5,626 nucleotides of DNA, taken from contig CADCWH010000277.1 of the NCBI GenBank assembly GCA_902806395.1, positions 1-5,626 of the forward strand, written 5' to 3'. Below are positions 1-5,597 of the stretch, one piece after another. The position numbers and the translations under genes were made by a program. The notes beneath the pieces were generated by a model. That model did not search any database. It was not told where the DNA came from and was given only the letters and a program-made list of their open reading frames with translations. The stretch is from an uncultured Thermomicrobiales bacterium. GTDB taxonomy: Bacteria > Chloroflexota > Chloroflexia > Thermomicrobiales > UBA6265. Numbering within the stretch: the first letter of the stretch is position 1; every line of letters starts with the position of its first letter.

Positions 1-579
1 AACCTGCGGGCCAAGCCGGTTGTGACGGCGCGGGTCATCCGCGTCTTGGGCGAGGGCACGATCGTGACCCGGATCGGCGGCGGCTCCGGGCGGTACATCA
101 AGGTGGTCACCACGGACTCCGTCCGCGGCTACGTCCACCTCGACTACCTCAATGACGCCGACCACCACGCGCCGGACCCGGACTTCGTCCGGGACATGCA
201 GACGACGACCGACGTCAACTTCCGGTCGGGGCCCTCCACGAGCAACTTCGTGTTCCGGGTCCTCGCTCCCGGCACGATCGTCACGGCGTCGAACCAGGTC
301 GAGAGCGGCTTCCGGTACGTCCTCCAGGACGGGCTGGCCGGCTGGGTCTGGGACAGCTACCTGACCGGCGAGGTCAACGGCGGCGACGGCGGAAGCGGCG
401 TCTTGCTGCGCACCACGACCGCCGTCAACCTGCGGGCGACGGCGAGCACGAGCGCCGCCGTGCTGACGGTCATCCCGGGGGGAGCGCAGGTCTTCGGCCT
501 GGGCGAGCGGTCGAACGGGTTCGAGAAGGTCCGCTACAACAACATGACCGGCTGGGTCTACGCGAGCTACCTCAGCTAA
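1..579 (+). CDS. SH3b-repeat protein, 3' part (5' end outside window)
   Basis: The frame is open from the first base and ends at TAA 577-579, giving 192 residues. The first residues, NLRAKP, are themselves an SH3b opening motif, so the gene runs in from upstream. The first in-window start, GTG at 22, would cut into that domain and is unlikely to be real. Three SH3b domains are visible: residues 1-50 (NLRAKP to GYVHLDYL), 68-121 (VNFRSGPSTS to GWVWDSYL) and about 137-192 (VNLRATASTS to GWVYASYLS). They are joined by a His/Asp/Pro-rich linker (51-67) and a Gly-rich linker (122-136). Bacterial SH3 domains typically bind peptidoglycan or cell-wall peptides and occur in secreted wall hydrolases or stand-alone surface proteins. 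Any catalytic domain or signal peptide would lie upstream, so a cell-envelope role is inferred. A strong hairpin follows 52 bases after the stop. Confidence 0.9.
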   Translation, partial: NLRAKPVVTARVIRVLGEGTIVTRIGGGSGRYIKVVTTDSVRGYVHLDYLNDADHHAPDPDFVRDMQTTTDVNFRSGPSTSNFVFRVLAPGTIVTASNQVESGFRYVLQDGLAGWVWDSYLTGEVNGGDGGSGVLLRTTTAVNLRATASTSAAVLTVIPGGAQVFGLGERSNGFEKVRYNNMTGWVYASYLS

Positions 580-631
580 CCCCCTCCGAGGGTCGTCGCC
601 AGCCACGCCGGCCCTCGCCTCCCTCCTCTCT

Positions 632-668
632 CACCGAGCCCCGACGCCAGCCGCGTCGGGGCTCGGTG
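632..668 (+). terminator. Intrinsic terminator-like hairpin after the SH3b gene
   Basis: A perfect 16-bp inverted repeat is formed by arms 632-647 (CACCGAGCCCCGACGC) and 653-668, with a 5-base loop (CAGCC). It starts 52 bases after the SH3b stop codon. The 3' side is only mildly T-rich (CGTCTCGGCGTCCGGTTGTTG), so it lacks a classic U tract. Such U-poor hairpins are common at gene ends in very GC-rich genomes. It very likely ends the SH3b transcript and separates it from the large downstream gene. Confidence 0.75.
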
Positions 669-984
669 CGTCTCGGCGTCCGGTTGTTGCGGTCCACCGC
701 GGATCGATCTGCCTCGACCACGCGGACCCACGTGGCCCTGCCAACCGTCATCTTCGCCTCTTCCAACGTCGTGAGCGGCGGGGTAGGGAGCACTTGAAGG
801 GCTCCCATACACCGCCCTCGCCGGCACGCCCGGCACCGGCCACTTCCCCTCGTCGCTTGACCACCAACCCCGTGCCTCCATGGACGGTTGGCCACATCGA
901 CGTTGTTGCGCCCGGAGACGAGCGAGCGCGGAGCGGGGCTTCCCCGCCCCGTGGGTGGCTCTATCTCGGTTTTCCGTTCTCAGG

Positions 985-1008
985 CGGCTACGTGAGGTCA
1001 CGTAGCCG
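985..1008. promoter_or_regulatory. 11-bp-arm palindrome, candidate operator or leader hairpin
   Basis: Arms CGGCTACGTGA (985-995) and TCACGTAGCCG (998-1008) are exact reverse complements around a 2-base centre (GG). The inner half-site TACGTGA (989-995) occurs a third time in direct orientation at 1034-1040, 45 bases downstream, which favours a protein-binding site. The site lies 132 bases before the ATG at 1141. As RNA it would form a 10-bp stem with an AGGU loop, followed by a mildly pyrimidine-rich stretch, so an attenuator or terminator role is the alternative. The regulator is not identifiable from this window. Confidence 0.45.
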
Positions 1009-1123
1009 GGCTCGTCGCTTCGTCCTTTCCGATTACGTGATCCACCCGATGTCCCGCCGACGGCCGGAAACCACGATGAGGGTGTCTTCGGACGAACGGA
1101 CCACACGGCCCGCGGGAGCGGGG

Positions 1124-1132
1124 AGGAAAAGG
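1124..1132 (+). promoter_or_regulatory. Ribosome binding site of the large surface-protein gene
   Basis: The purine-rich stretch AGGAAAAGG ends 8 bases before the ATG at 1141, with a further GGGAGG core starting at 1121. Its position supports ATG 1141, which is also the start that gives a complete signal peptide. Confidence 0.6.
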
Positions 1133-1140
1133 AAAACACG

Positions 1141-1281
1141 ATGGCGAGCACGCGGTTCAGTCTCAGCAGCAACGGTCATCAGCCCAAGCAGCGCCGTCGG
1201 GCCGGCATCGGCCGGGTGGCGCTCGTCGCGTTCGTGATGCTCATGCTCGTCCTGCCGCTCGCCGGCGGACGGGCTTTCGCC
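1141..1281 (+). other. Signal peptide coding segment
   Basis: Residues 1-47 have a long polar n-region with a basic cluster (KQRRR, 16-20), a hydrophobic core at about 26-41 and an AFA-AD cleavage-like site after residue 47. This fits a Sec signal peptide. The Arg cluster lacks the rest of a twin-arginine consensus, so Tat export is less likely but not excluded. Confidence 0.85.
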
Positions 1282-4200
1282 GCGGACGACGAGCTCATCA
1301 TCCTCGACGACCCGCAGATCGAAGCGATCGACGACACGCTCGTCGACGACGCGGTCTTCGAGGAGGAGACGCCGCCGGCCCAACTCGATGAGGTGGATGA
1401 CCCGATCCTCGACGACCCCGTCCTCGACCCCGGCGACCCGGTCGGACCGTCGGACCTCTACCTGAATGCGACCCTGTGTCCGGGTGACCTGGACCTCTGG
1501 TCGGTCGACTACTACGGCCTCGCGGCGGCCTGCCAGGGCGGCCACGCGAACGGCTGGGAGCTCTTCGTCTCGGACGTCAACGGGACGCCCTTCTGGCAGC
1601 AGGTGGTGGCCGACTCCCACATCCCGGTCACCGGCCTTCCGGCCAACGACTACCTCGTCCAGGTCAACGACCCGGCCGCCGGCCCGGTCACGATGCGGGT
1701 GATGTGCTCGGCGGACGACATGCTCGGGAACGATGTGATCGGCCCCTTCGAGGCGCCGGTCGGCAGCCAGATCGCCTCCATCAGCATCCAGGGCGGCCTG
1801 ATGTACTGGTGCGACGTCTTCATCGTCAACATCGGCGACCAGACGGGCGGCACCGGTGAGGTCGGCGAGGTCACGATCTACCTGAACAAGCACGTCTGCC
1901 CGGAGAACATCGTCTCCGACGTCGTCTACTTCCTCGCCAGCGTCTGCCACGGCCAGCTCCCCGGCGTCGACTTCAGCTTCGACAACGGCAGCGGCGGCAA
2001 CTGGGTCGCCACCACGGACGCCAGCTCCATCGCCACGTTCGGTCCGGTCGGAACCGGCGCCTGGACCATCACCGAGACGATCCCGGGCGGCTACGGCGAT
2101 CCGCAGGTCTTCTGCGGCTACGACGACTTCCTCGGCAACGACGTCGGCACCTACGAGCATCCGGACATGACCGGCGGTGCCTTCTCGATCGACATCCCCG
2201 CCGATGCGGCCGTCGCCTTCTGCGACGTGTACAACCACCCGAGCGACTCGGAGGGCGGCTCGATCAAGATCTTCAAGTACAACTGCCCCGATGGCTTCGA
2301 CGCCACGAGCCAAGACGTCTACGACGAGTGCGGCGCGCTCGTCGACGGTGTCCAGTTCAACGCCACCGGCCCGAACGGCTACGCGGCCCAAACTGACACC
2401 GGTGACTCCATCGGCGGCGCCGTCTCCTTCGGCGGCCTCGACGCCGGCCAGTACGAGGTCGTCGAGACGGTCCCGGCCGGCTACGCCGCCTACGCCGTCT
2501 CCTGCTCCAGCGACACCAAGCAGTTCGTCGTCCAGCACGAGGAGGACCTCACGGACACCCCGACGCTCGGGTGGGACCTGGCCGACAACGAGGACATCGT
2601 CTGCCTCTGGTACAACGTCCCGACCGGTGGCGACGACGACGACAGCGTCGACGTGTTCATCACCAAATGGGGCTGCCCTGAGGGCTTCTCATCCGACGAC
2701 CACAGTGAGCTCCTGGCCGAGTGCGGCGATGAGATGGAGGGTATCGACTTCACCGCGGAGCACCTCGCCTCCGGCACGACCGCGACCGACGATACCGGCG
2801 GCCAGCCGGCGCGGGCGGCTTTCACCCCCTGGTACACCGGCGAGTCCACCATCTCCGAGGAGATCCCGGCCGGCTACGGCGACCCGAAGGTCTACTGCTA
2901 CGTGGCCGACGACTTCGGCGACGTGGTCCCCGGCTACGAGCTCGCCCCCTACACCGCGACCGACGGCACGATCGAGATGACCATCCCGACGCCGCCGGCG
3001 GACGACCTCTACACCGTCTACTGCGACTGGTTCAACGTCCCGCACCACGAGGACGGCACCGTCACCATCCACAAGTGGGAGTGCCCGGAGGGGACGCCGT
3101 ACGACGAGGACCTCGCGTACTACCTCGACCACTGCACGGAGGCCATGGAGGGCGTCGACTTCGAGCAGGGCCCGCACTCGGGCTCGAAGCAGACCGTCAT
3201 GACGGACGGCTCCGGCGCGGTCACCTTCCCGGTCGACGAGGGCAGCGACTGGTCGATCGAGGAGATCATCCCGAGCGGCTACGGCGAGAACCCGATCGCC
3301 TTCTGCGGCTGGGGCGGCTACCTCTCGAACGAGTTCGACGACACGGTCGCGGCCATCGACGGCTTCTACAACCTCGGCCCGAACGGCGGCACGACGCTCC
3401 GGTTCGACACCTACGAGGGGTTCGGGATGGACTGCAACTGGTTCAACTTCCCGTACGACCACGACTCGGACGTCACCATCTACAAGTACACGTGCCCGGC
3501 CGGCTACGACATCCACGCCTCGGACGCCGACCCCAAGAGCGACTGCGTCGAGCTGACCAACGGCGTCGAGTTCCACCTCGACACCGACGGCGGCGCCCAC
3601 GACGAGACGACCGGCGACGACCTCGACGGCGGCGTCGACTTCTCCGACGTCGGCTACGGCGAGATGACCCTCTCCGAGACGCTGCCGCACGGCACCATCG
3701 CCACCTGGGTCACCTGCCAGTGGTACGAGGACCTCGGTCCCTACGTCTACGAGGGGTTCGAGCCCTACGCCCCGGCGGACGGCGTCGGCACCCACATCGA
3801 CGTCGAGCTCTCCGAGGGCGACGACCTGGTCTGCCAGTGGTACAACGTCCCGGAGCAGACCTGGGACGGCGGCGAGCTGACGATCACCAAGTACTGGTGC
3901 GAGGGCTACGTCGTGAACGTCGAGACCTGCGAGCTCGGTGCCGGCGTGAAGTTCGCCGTCAGCCCCGTCAACGTCGCCACAGAGGGTTTCTTCACCGAGA
4001 CCGGCCCCTCCGGCTCCGTCACCCTCAGCGTCCCCGGTGGCTGGGCCCTGGCCGTCGAAGAGGTCGACTACGAGTGGTGCAAGGCGGTCGCCTCGAACGT
4101 CGACGCGGACGGCAACGTTCTGATCGAGGCCGGGGAGGAGACCACCCTGACGATCTACAACTGCAACGCGGACACCGGCACGAAGAACCCGCCGGTGACC

Positions 4201-4380
4201 AAGTTCCCGAACACGGGCTCCGGCTCGACGGCCAACGCGGCCGTCGCCCCGACCGGCGATGGGCTCTCGATGGAGCTCCTGACGATGGCGGGCGGCCTCC
4301 TCCAGCTCGGGCTGGTGGTCGCGAGCCGGACGCTGCGCCCCGCCCCGGCGGGGATGCTCGCGGCGGTGACGAACCGCTAG
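1141..4380 (+). CDS. Secreted multi-domain CnaB/SpaA-like surface protein with FPNTG C-terminal motif
   Basis: A 1079-residue extracytoplasmic protein, probably an adhesin or surface stalk; the ligand is unknown. In order it has a signal peptide (1-47, likely cut after AFA), an acidic Asp/Pro-rich linker (48-104, 21 Asp/Glu and no Lys/Arg), seven CnaB/SpaA-like domains (105-1009), FPNTG at 1022-1026, a hydrophobic stretch at about 1046-1061 and Arg at 1063 and 1066. A typical domain opens with a strand ending in Lys-x-x-Cys (usually followed by Pro), has a middle TxTETIPxGYG-like motif, and closes with CxWxNVP. These match the Lys, Glu and Asn positions of isopeptide-forming CnaB domains. All 28 cysteines lie in the repeats, four per domain, suggesting disulfides as well. 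The gene is intact and flanked by hairpins, so it is probably monocistronic. Surface location is well supported; CnaB assignment rests on motifs only; sortase anchoring is inferred and no sortase gene is in the window. Confidence 0.88.
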   Translation: MASTRFSLSSNGHQPKQRRRAGIGRVALVAFVMLMLVLPLAGGRAFAADDELIILDDPQIEAIDDTLVDDAVFEEETPPAQLDEVDDPILDDPVLDPGDPVGPSDLYLNATLCPGDLDLWSVDYYGLAAACQGGHANGWELFVSDVNGTPFWQQVVADSHIPVTGLPANDYLVQVNDPAAGPVTMRVMCSADDMLGNDVIGPFEAPVGSQIASISIQGGLMYWCDVFIVNIGDQTGGTGEVGEVTIYLNKHVCPENIVSDVVYFLASVCHGQLPGVDFSFDNGSGGNWVATTDASSIATFGPVGTGAWTITETIPGGYGDPQVFCGYDDFLGNDVGTYEHPDMTGGAFSIDIPADAAVAFCDVYNHPSDSEGGSIKIFKYNCPDGFDATSQDVYDECGALVDGVQFNATGPNGYAAQTDTGDSIGGAVSFGGLDAGQYEVVETVPAGYAAYAVSCSSDTKQFVVQHEEDLTDTPTLGWDLADNEDIVCLWYNVPTGGDDDDSVDVFITKWGCPEGFSSDDHSELLAECGDEMEGIDFTAEHLASGTTATDDTGGQPARAAFTPWYTGESTISEEIPAGYGDPKVYCYVADDFGDVVPGYELAPYTATDGTIEMTIPTPPADDLYTVYCDWFNVPHHEDGTVTIHKWECPEGTPYDEDLAYYLDHCTEAMEGVDFEQGPHSGSKQTVMTDGSGAVTFPVDEGSDWSIEEIIPSGYGENPIAFCGWGGYLSNEFDDTVAAIDGFYNLGPNGGTTLRFDTYEGFGMDCNWFNFPYDHDSDVTIYKYTCPAGYDIHASDADPKSDCVELTNGVEFHLDTDGGAHDETTGDDLDGGVDFSDVGYGEMTLSETLPHGTIATWVTCQWYEDLGPYVYEGFEPYAPADGVGTHIDVELSEGDDLVCQWYNVPEQTWDGGELTITKYWCEGYVVNVETCELGAGVKFAVSPVNVATEGFFTETGPSGSVTLSVPGGWALAVEEVDYEWCKAVASNVDADGNVLIEAGEETTLTIYNCNADTGTKNPPVTKFPNTGSGSTANAAVAPTGDGLSMELLTMAGGLLQLGLVVASRTLRPAPAGMLAAVTNR
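1453..4167 (+). repeat. Seven tandem CnaB/SpaA-like domain repeats within the surface-protein gene
   Basis: Diverged repeats of about 95-135 residues, separated mostly by short, usually acidic linkers of 5-12 residues. Units at DNA level: R1 1453-1833, R2 1870-2241, R3 2260-2622, R4 2644-3042, R5 3058-3453, R6 3469-3852, R7 3874-4167. Proposed isopeptide residues are K250/E312/N365 (R2), K379/E442/N492 (R3), K509/E573/N632 (R4), K645/E708/N769 (R5), K782/E846/N902 (R6) and K917/E973 or E974/N1007 (R7). R1 has A110/V175/I228 instead. Cysteines: R1 113,131,189,224; R2 253,269,325,361; R3 382,397,455,488; R4 512,528,586,628; R5 648,665,722,765; R6 785,802,859,898; R7 920,930,980,1008. R1 and R2 share a C..DD.LGNDV segment. 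R7 is the shortest and has a shifted final Cys. Alignment was done by eye. Confidence 0.8.
4204..4377 (+). other. C-terminal cell-wall sorting-like signal (FPNTG)
   Basis: Residues 1022-1079 hold FPNTG (1022-1026), a polar Gly/Ser/Ala linker, a hydrophobic segment at about 1046-1061 and Arg at 1063 and 1066. The order matches a sortase substrate, with Phe in place of Leu of LPxTG. Two points weaken it: the hydrophobic segment starts about 20 residues after the motif, and a 13-residue tail follows the second Arg. The segment may instead act as a simple membrane anchor. Confidence 0.6.
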
Positions 4381-4410
4381 CGATCACCGAGCCAACCCAT
4401 ACCAGAATCG

Positions 4411-4440
4411 AGCGGCCCGGGGATCATTCCCCGGGCCGCT
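4411..4440 (+). terminator. Intrinsic terminator-like hairpin after the surface-protein gene
   Basis: Arms 4411-4423 (AGCGGCCCGGGGA) and 4428-4440 pair perfectly over 13 bp around a TCAT loop, 30 bases after the TAG at 4378-4380. The following bases (TCGCTTGATG) give only a weak T-rich tail. It lies between convergent genes and could act from both sides, but the nearer and likelier user is the plus-strand gene. Confidence 0.75.
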
Positions 4441-4629
4441 TCGCTTGATGCCTCTCGATGACGCGGTGGTGGCCCTCCGTGGCCCGTTGTCCCGCAGGTC
4501 CGTCGACCCTCCCCTGAGCCCCTCTCTCACGATTGGGAGGGGAGAACGAGATCTCCTTACTCCGTCACCCTGCTTCGCCGATCGGGGGTCCTCAGGGTCG
4601 AGGGGCGGGGCCGGCGGGAGCGGGGCGGC

Positions 4630-4716
4630 CTAGCGGTTCGTGAGGATGATCAGCGCGACCAGGAGCGCCAGGAAGAGGGCGAAGACGACGGTCCGAGGAT
4701 CCGGGCGCCGCCCCAT
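4630..4716 (-). CDS. Small single-pass membrane protein, 28 residues, function unknown
   Basis: Reading the minus strand, ATG at 4716-4714 is preceded by a consensus GGAGGT (4728-4723) with a 6-base spacer, and the frame ends at TAG (4632-4630). The product starts MGRRPDPRTV, continues with about 16 uninterrupted hydrophobic residues (10-25: Val, Phe, Ala, Leu, Ile) and ends TNR. The positive N-terminus (Arg 3, 4 and 8) before the hydrophobic run favours N-in, single-pass membrane insertion. It is too short for routine gene calling. It is convergent with the surface-protein gene and divergent from the isomerase gene. I do not recognise a family, and no function can be assigned. Strong ribosome binding site, clean stop and coherent hydrophobicity support a real gene, but a chance ORF is possible. 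Confidence 0.6.
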   Translation of the reverse strand: MGRRPDPRTVVFALFLALLVALIILTNR

Positions 4717-4722
4717 CGGTCT

Positions 4723-4728
4723 ACCTCC
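4723..4728 (-). promoter_or_regulatory. Shine-Dalgarno site of the small membrane protein
   Basis: GGAGGT on the minus strand is complementary to the 16S rRNA 3' end and sits 6 bases from the ATG at 4716. It is the best ribosome binding site in the window and the main argument that the short ORF is translated. Confidence 0.65.
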
Positions 4729-4743
4729 GAGATGTGCTGAAAT

Positions 4744-4797
4744 GTGCGGTGACGACCGTACGCGGTGTGGCCGCATGGTATCAGGTCGTCATCGCAC
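4744..4797. promoter_or_regulatory. Long inverted repeat in the divergent spacer, candidate operator or leader structure
   Basis: Arms 4744-4757 (GTGCGGTGACGACC) and 4784-4797 (GGTCGTCATCGCAC) are complementary at 13 of 14 positions, the exception being a G-T pair that is tolerated in RNA. The 26-base spacer contains a further small hairpin, GCGG (4762-4765) with CCGC (4771-4774). The element ends 44 bases before the isomerase ATG and lies 27 bases upstream of the small minus-strand ORF. It could be a paired operator (half-sites TGACGACC and GGTCGTCA) serving either gene, or a structured 5' leader of the isomerase transcript. No known riboswitch class was recognised. Confidence 0.4.
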
Positions 4798-4841
4798 CGC
4801 CCCCGACCGCACCGGGCCGCCCGCGCCCCCACGAGGTACCG

Positions 4842-5597
4842 ATGAGCCAGCTCGCCACCCCACCGATCGCGCTTCAGCTCTACACGCTGCGGACCCTCCT
4901 TCCCGACGCGCTGGAGCCGACGCTCCACGCGGTCCGCGACACCGGCTACCGCCACGTCGAGCTCGCTGGGCTGCACGGCCGGAGTCCGGCCGAGATGCGC
5001 GACATCCTCGACCAGATCGGGTTGGAGGTGGTCGCGGCCCATGTCCCGCTGACCCGGTTCGAGACGGACTTGGCCGGCGTGGCCGAGGAGGCGAAGGTCC
5101 TGGGCTACGACTGGGTCGTCGTGCCCTGGATCTCGCCCGATGATCGGTCGCCGGAGCTGATCGACTCGCTGCCGCCGAAGCTGGACGCCTGGGCCGGCAC
5201 GCTGGCCGACCAGGGGCTCAAGCTGGCGTACCACAACCACCAGTTCGAGTTCGAGATCGCGAGGGACGGCGTTTCACTGTTCGACGCGCTCGTCCAGCGG
5301 ACCGACCCGAGCCTGGTGTTCGTCGAGCTGGACGTCTACTGGACGGCCGTCGCGGGGATCGACCCGTCGGCGAAGATCACCGAGCTGGGCGAACGGGTCC
5401 GGCTCCTCCACGCCAAGGACCAGGCGCCGGACGGCGGTTACACCAACGTCGGCCAGGGCTACCTGGACTGGGCGCTGATCCTGGATTCGGCCAAGGAGGC
5501 GGGGGTCGAAGCGTACATCGTCGAGCACGACGATCCGCCCGCCCCGCTCGACGACATCCGGGTCTCGTTCGCGGCGCTGAGCGAGGCGCTTCAGTAG
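4842..5597 (+). CDS. Sugar phosphate isomerase/epimerase family protein (xylose isomerase-like TIM barrel)
   Basis: A 251-residue cytoplasmic protein of the AP endonuclease 2 / xylose isomerase-like TIM-barrel superfamily, complete at the usual length. Family landmarks in order: IALQLYTLR (9-17), GYRHVELAGLHG (35-46), AAHVPL (65-70), the LAYHNHQFEFE strand (128-138), VELDVYW (161-167), LLHAKD (188-193) and IVEHDD (226-231). Asp164, His190 and Glu228 are likely divalent-metal ligands, with the fourth probably from the HNHQFEF region (131-138). Relatives isomerise or epimerise sugars, keto-sugars or inositol derivatives, but the substrate cannot be read from sequence. The ATG at 4842 is preferred because GAGG lies 5 bases upstream (4833-4836) and the conserved QLYTLR follows at once. 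A GTG at 4734 would add 36 poorly conserved-looking residues over the inverted repeat. No sugar transporter or kinase gene is visible beside it, so it may be a single-gene unit. Confidence 0.88.
   Translation: MSQLATPPIALQLYTLRTLLPDALEPTLHAVRDTGYRHVELAGLHGRSPAEMRDILDQIGLEVVAAHVPLTRFETDLAGVAEEAKVLGYDWVVVPWISPDDRSPELIDSLPPKLDAWAGTLADQGLKLAYHNHQFEFEIARDGVSLFDALVQRTDPSLVFVELDVYWTAVAGIDPSAKITELGERVRLLHAKDQAPDGGYTNVGQGYLDWALILDSAKEAGVEAYIVEHDDPPAPLDDIRVSFAALSEALQ

Larger units (their letters stand above)
669..1140. other. Non-coding gap upstream of the large surface-protein gene
   Basis: No convincing gene is seen in this stretch on either strand. The open frames here lack Shine-Dalgarno sequences, are rich in Arg/Pro/Ser, and overlap the next gene out of frame. 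Visible structure includes an 8-bp palindrome CCACGTGG (728-735), a small hairpin with 6-bp arms at 786-791 and 801-806, a GC-rich hairpin with arms 933-938 and 942-947, and the stronger palindrome at 985-1008. I could not assign a -35/-10 promoter with confidence and recognised no known riboswitch. The length suggests a long leader or a regulated promoter region for the gene starting at 1141. Confidence 0.55.

Noticed and set aside
857..885. TTGACC at 857-862 as a promoter -35 element
   Set aside because: No acceptable -10 hexamer is found at 16-18 bases spacing.
884..1140. Possible riboswitch (such as cyclic di-GMP type) in the leader of the surface-protein gene
   Set aside because: Several small hairpins are present, but the conserved core sequences of the classes I know were not found.
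794..1237. Plus-strand open frame overlapping the start of the surface-protein gene
   Set aside because: TTG start without a Shine-Dalgarno sequence, Arg/Pro/Ser-rich product with no domain, and it overlaps the well-supported gene out of frame.
1033..2538. Long minus-strand open frame of 501 codons antisense to the surface-protein gene
   Set aside because: Its product is a low-complexity mix of Val, Asp, Ala, Arg and Glu, as expected from the complement of GC-rich codons. It has no recognisable domain, and the plus-strand frame has a signal peptide and ordered repeats.
2689..3795. Second long minus-strand open frame of 368 codons
   Set aside because: Same Val/Asp/Arg-rich shadow composition, wholly antisense to the repeat domains.
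3075..4448. Plus-strand open frame of 457 codons in another frame
   Set aside because: Extremely Arg-rich out-of-frame reading of the repeat gene with no motif.
4507..4544. CCTCCC / GGGAGG pairing as a terminator of the minus-strand small gene
   Set aside because: Only about 6 bp with a loop above 20 bases in a GC-biased low-complexity stretch; not convincing.
4445..4633. Plus-strand open frame of 62 codons after the terminator
   Set aside because: No ribosome binding site, begins inside the 3' side of the terminator region, low-complexity Gly/Ser/Arg end, and it overlaps the better-supported minus-strand small gene.
4734..4841. N-terminal extension of the isomerase from GTG 4734
   Set aside because: The added residues are Pro/Ala-rich, lie over the inverted repeat, and the conserved family start and a GAGG site both point to ATG 4842.
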